Shown: in pieces, positions 5,728 to 6,138 of the stretch
Layout of the letters: each line of letters opens with the position of its first letter
How positions within the stretch are numbered: the first letter of the stretch is position 1
Made by a program: the position numbers and the translations under genes
Origin: Chitinophaga pinensis
Lineage (GTDB): Bacteria; Bacteroidota; Bacteroidia; Chitinophagales; Chitinophagaceae
NCBI GenBank assembly: GCA_943331145.2
Contig: CALQKL020000137.1
Span: 1-6,138, forward strand
Direction of reading: 5' to 3'
DNA: 6,138 bases
The notes under the pieces: model-generated
What the model was told of the DNA's origin: nothing
Databases searched by the model: none
What the model saw: only the letters and a program-made list of their open reading frames with translations

Positions 5728-6138
5728 TTATCCAATCCCAAAAAGTTCTTTAAACACTATTTTACCATCAATATTACCAAGACTAGAATTGCAAACACGC
5801 TCCGGGTGAGGCATCATACCAAATACATTTCTGCTTTCGTTGCAAATACCCGCGATATTTTGTGTTGCGCCATTGGGATTGCTTGTAGCAGTAGCCGCTC
5901 CATTTTCATCACAATACGTATAAATAATCTGATTGTTTTTAACCAAATTGTTAATGGTTTCTTCGTTGGCATAATATCTTCCTTCGCCATGAGCGATTGG
6001 TATTTTAAGTGCTTCGCTCGTATTTGAACTTGTTGATTTAAGGTATATGTTTTTACAAATAAATTGTTGATTGGCATTTTTAAGTAATACCCCTGGCAAT
6101 AATCCGCTTTCGCATAAAATTTGAAAACCATTACAAAC
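5728..6138 (-). CDS. purQ: Phosphoribosylformylglycinamidine synthase, glutaminase subunit PurQ, N-terminal part cut off by the window edge
   Basis: PurQ releases ammonia from glutamine for PurL, which makes formylglycinamidine ribonucleotide amidine in purine synthesis; in the small-subunit form of the enzyme it works with PurL and PurS in the cytoplasm. The reading frame is open to the right edge with no start seen, giving 136 residues of about 225-230. The visible part starts with VCNGFQ, whose cysteine (fragment residue 2, codon 6135-6133) is the glutaminase nucleophile. Later come LKIPIAHGEGRYYA (44-57), YTYCDENG (73-80), NPNG, IAGICN and MMPHPER (108-114), in which H111 and E113 complete the class I triad. 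The pattern fits separate PurQ better than the fused domain of large PurL. An internal TTG at 6099 is not the start, because the conserved nucleophile lies upstream of it. All visible catalytic residues are intact. Confidence 0.95.
   Translation of the reverse strand, partial: VCNGFQILCESGLLPGVLLKNANQQFICKNIYLKSTSSNTSEALKIPIAHGEGRYYANEETINNLVKNNQIIYTYCDENGAATATSNPNGATQNIAGICNESRNVFGMMPHPERVCNSSLGNIDGKIVFKELFGIG

Noticed and set aside
5806..6131. Open frames of 73 and 105 codons overlapping purQ in other frames
   Set aside because: The purQ frame contains the full set of family motifs and catalytic residues; the others have none.

Overview
The window looks like chromosomal DNA of a member of the Bacteroidota. 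The evidence is a low-GC, A-rich sequence with no clear Shine-Dalgarno sites, several boxes resembling the Bacteroidota -7 promoter element (TAnnTTTG), a sigma factor of the type common in this phylum, and a UvrA and DsbD of the style I associate with it from memory. I cannot place it below phylum level.

Layout, left to right. Positions 1-1952 (minus) hold the first 650 codons of uvrA, a DNA-repair ATPase cut by the left edge. Positions 1953-2231 are an AT-rich divergent intergenic region with promoter-like boxes. Positions 2232-2813 (plus) encode a 193-residue ECF-type sigma-70 factor, followed by a strong intrinsic terminator at 2835-2872. Positions 2873-3111 are non-coding and carry a cluster of four degenerate REP-like palindromic units. 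Positions 3112-5082 (minus) encode a full-length DsbD-type thiol:disulfide transporter, convergent with the sigma gene. Positions 5208-5666 (minus) encode a small secreted protein related to the DsbD N-terminal domain, with its own terminator. Positions 5728-6138 (minus) are the C-terminal 136 codons of purQ, cut by the right edge.

The two DsbD-family genes form a functional theme. The large protein can carry electrons from the cytoplasm through its membrane cysteines to a periplasmic thioredoxin-like domain. Its own N-terminal domain lacks the usual cysteine pair, while the small neighbour keeps such a pair. A terminator and a good promoter match between them suggest they are transcribed separately. 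uvrA, the sigma factor and purQ are otherwise ordinary housekeeping or regulatory genes.

The least ordinary stretch is 2835-3136. A 31-bp sequence that contains the last codons and stop of dsbD and one arm of the sigma-gene terminator occurs twice, exactly 250 bp apart, with the palindromic cluster between the copies. This looks like the footprint of an insertion or duplication at a convergent gene junction. I found no convincing new multi-gene system.
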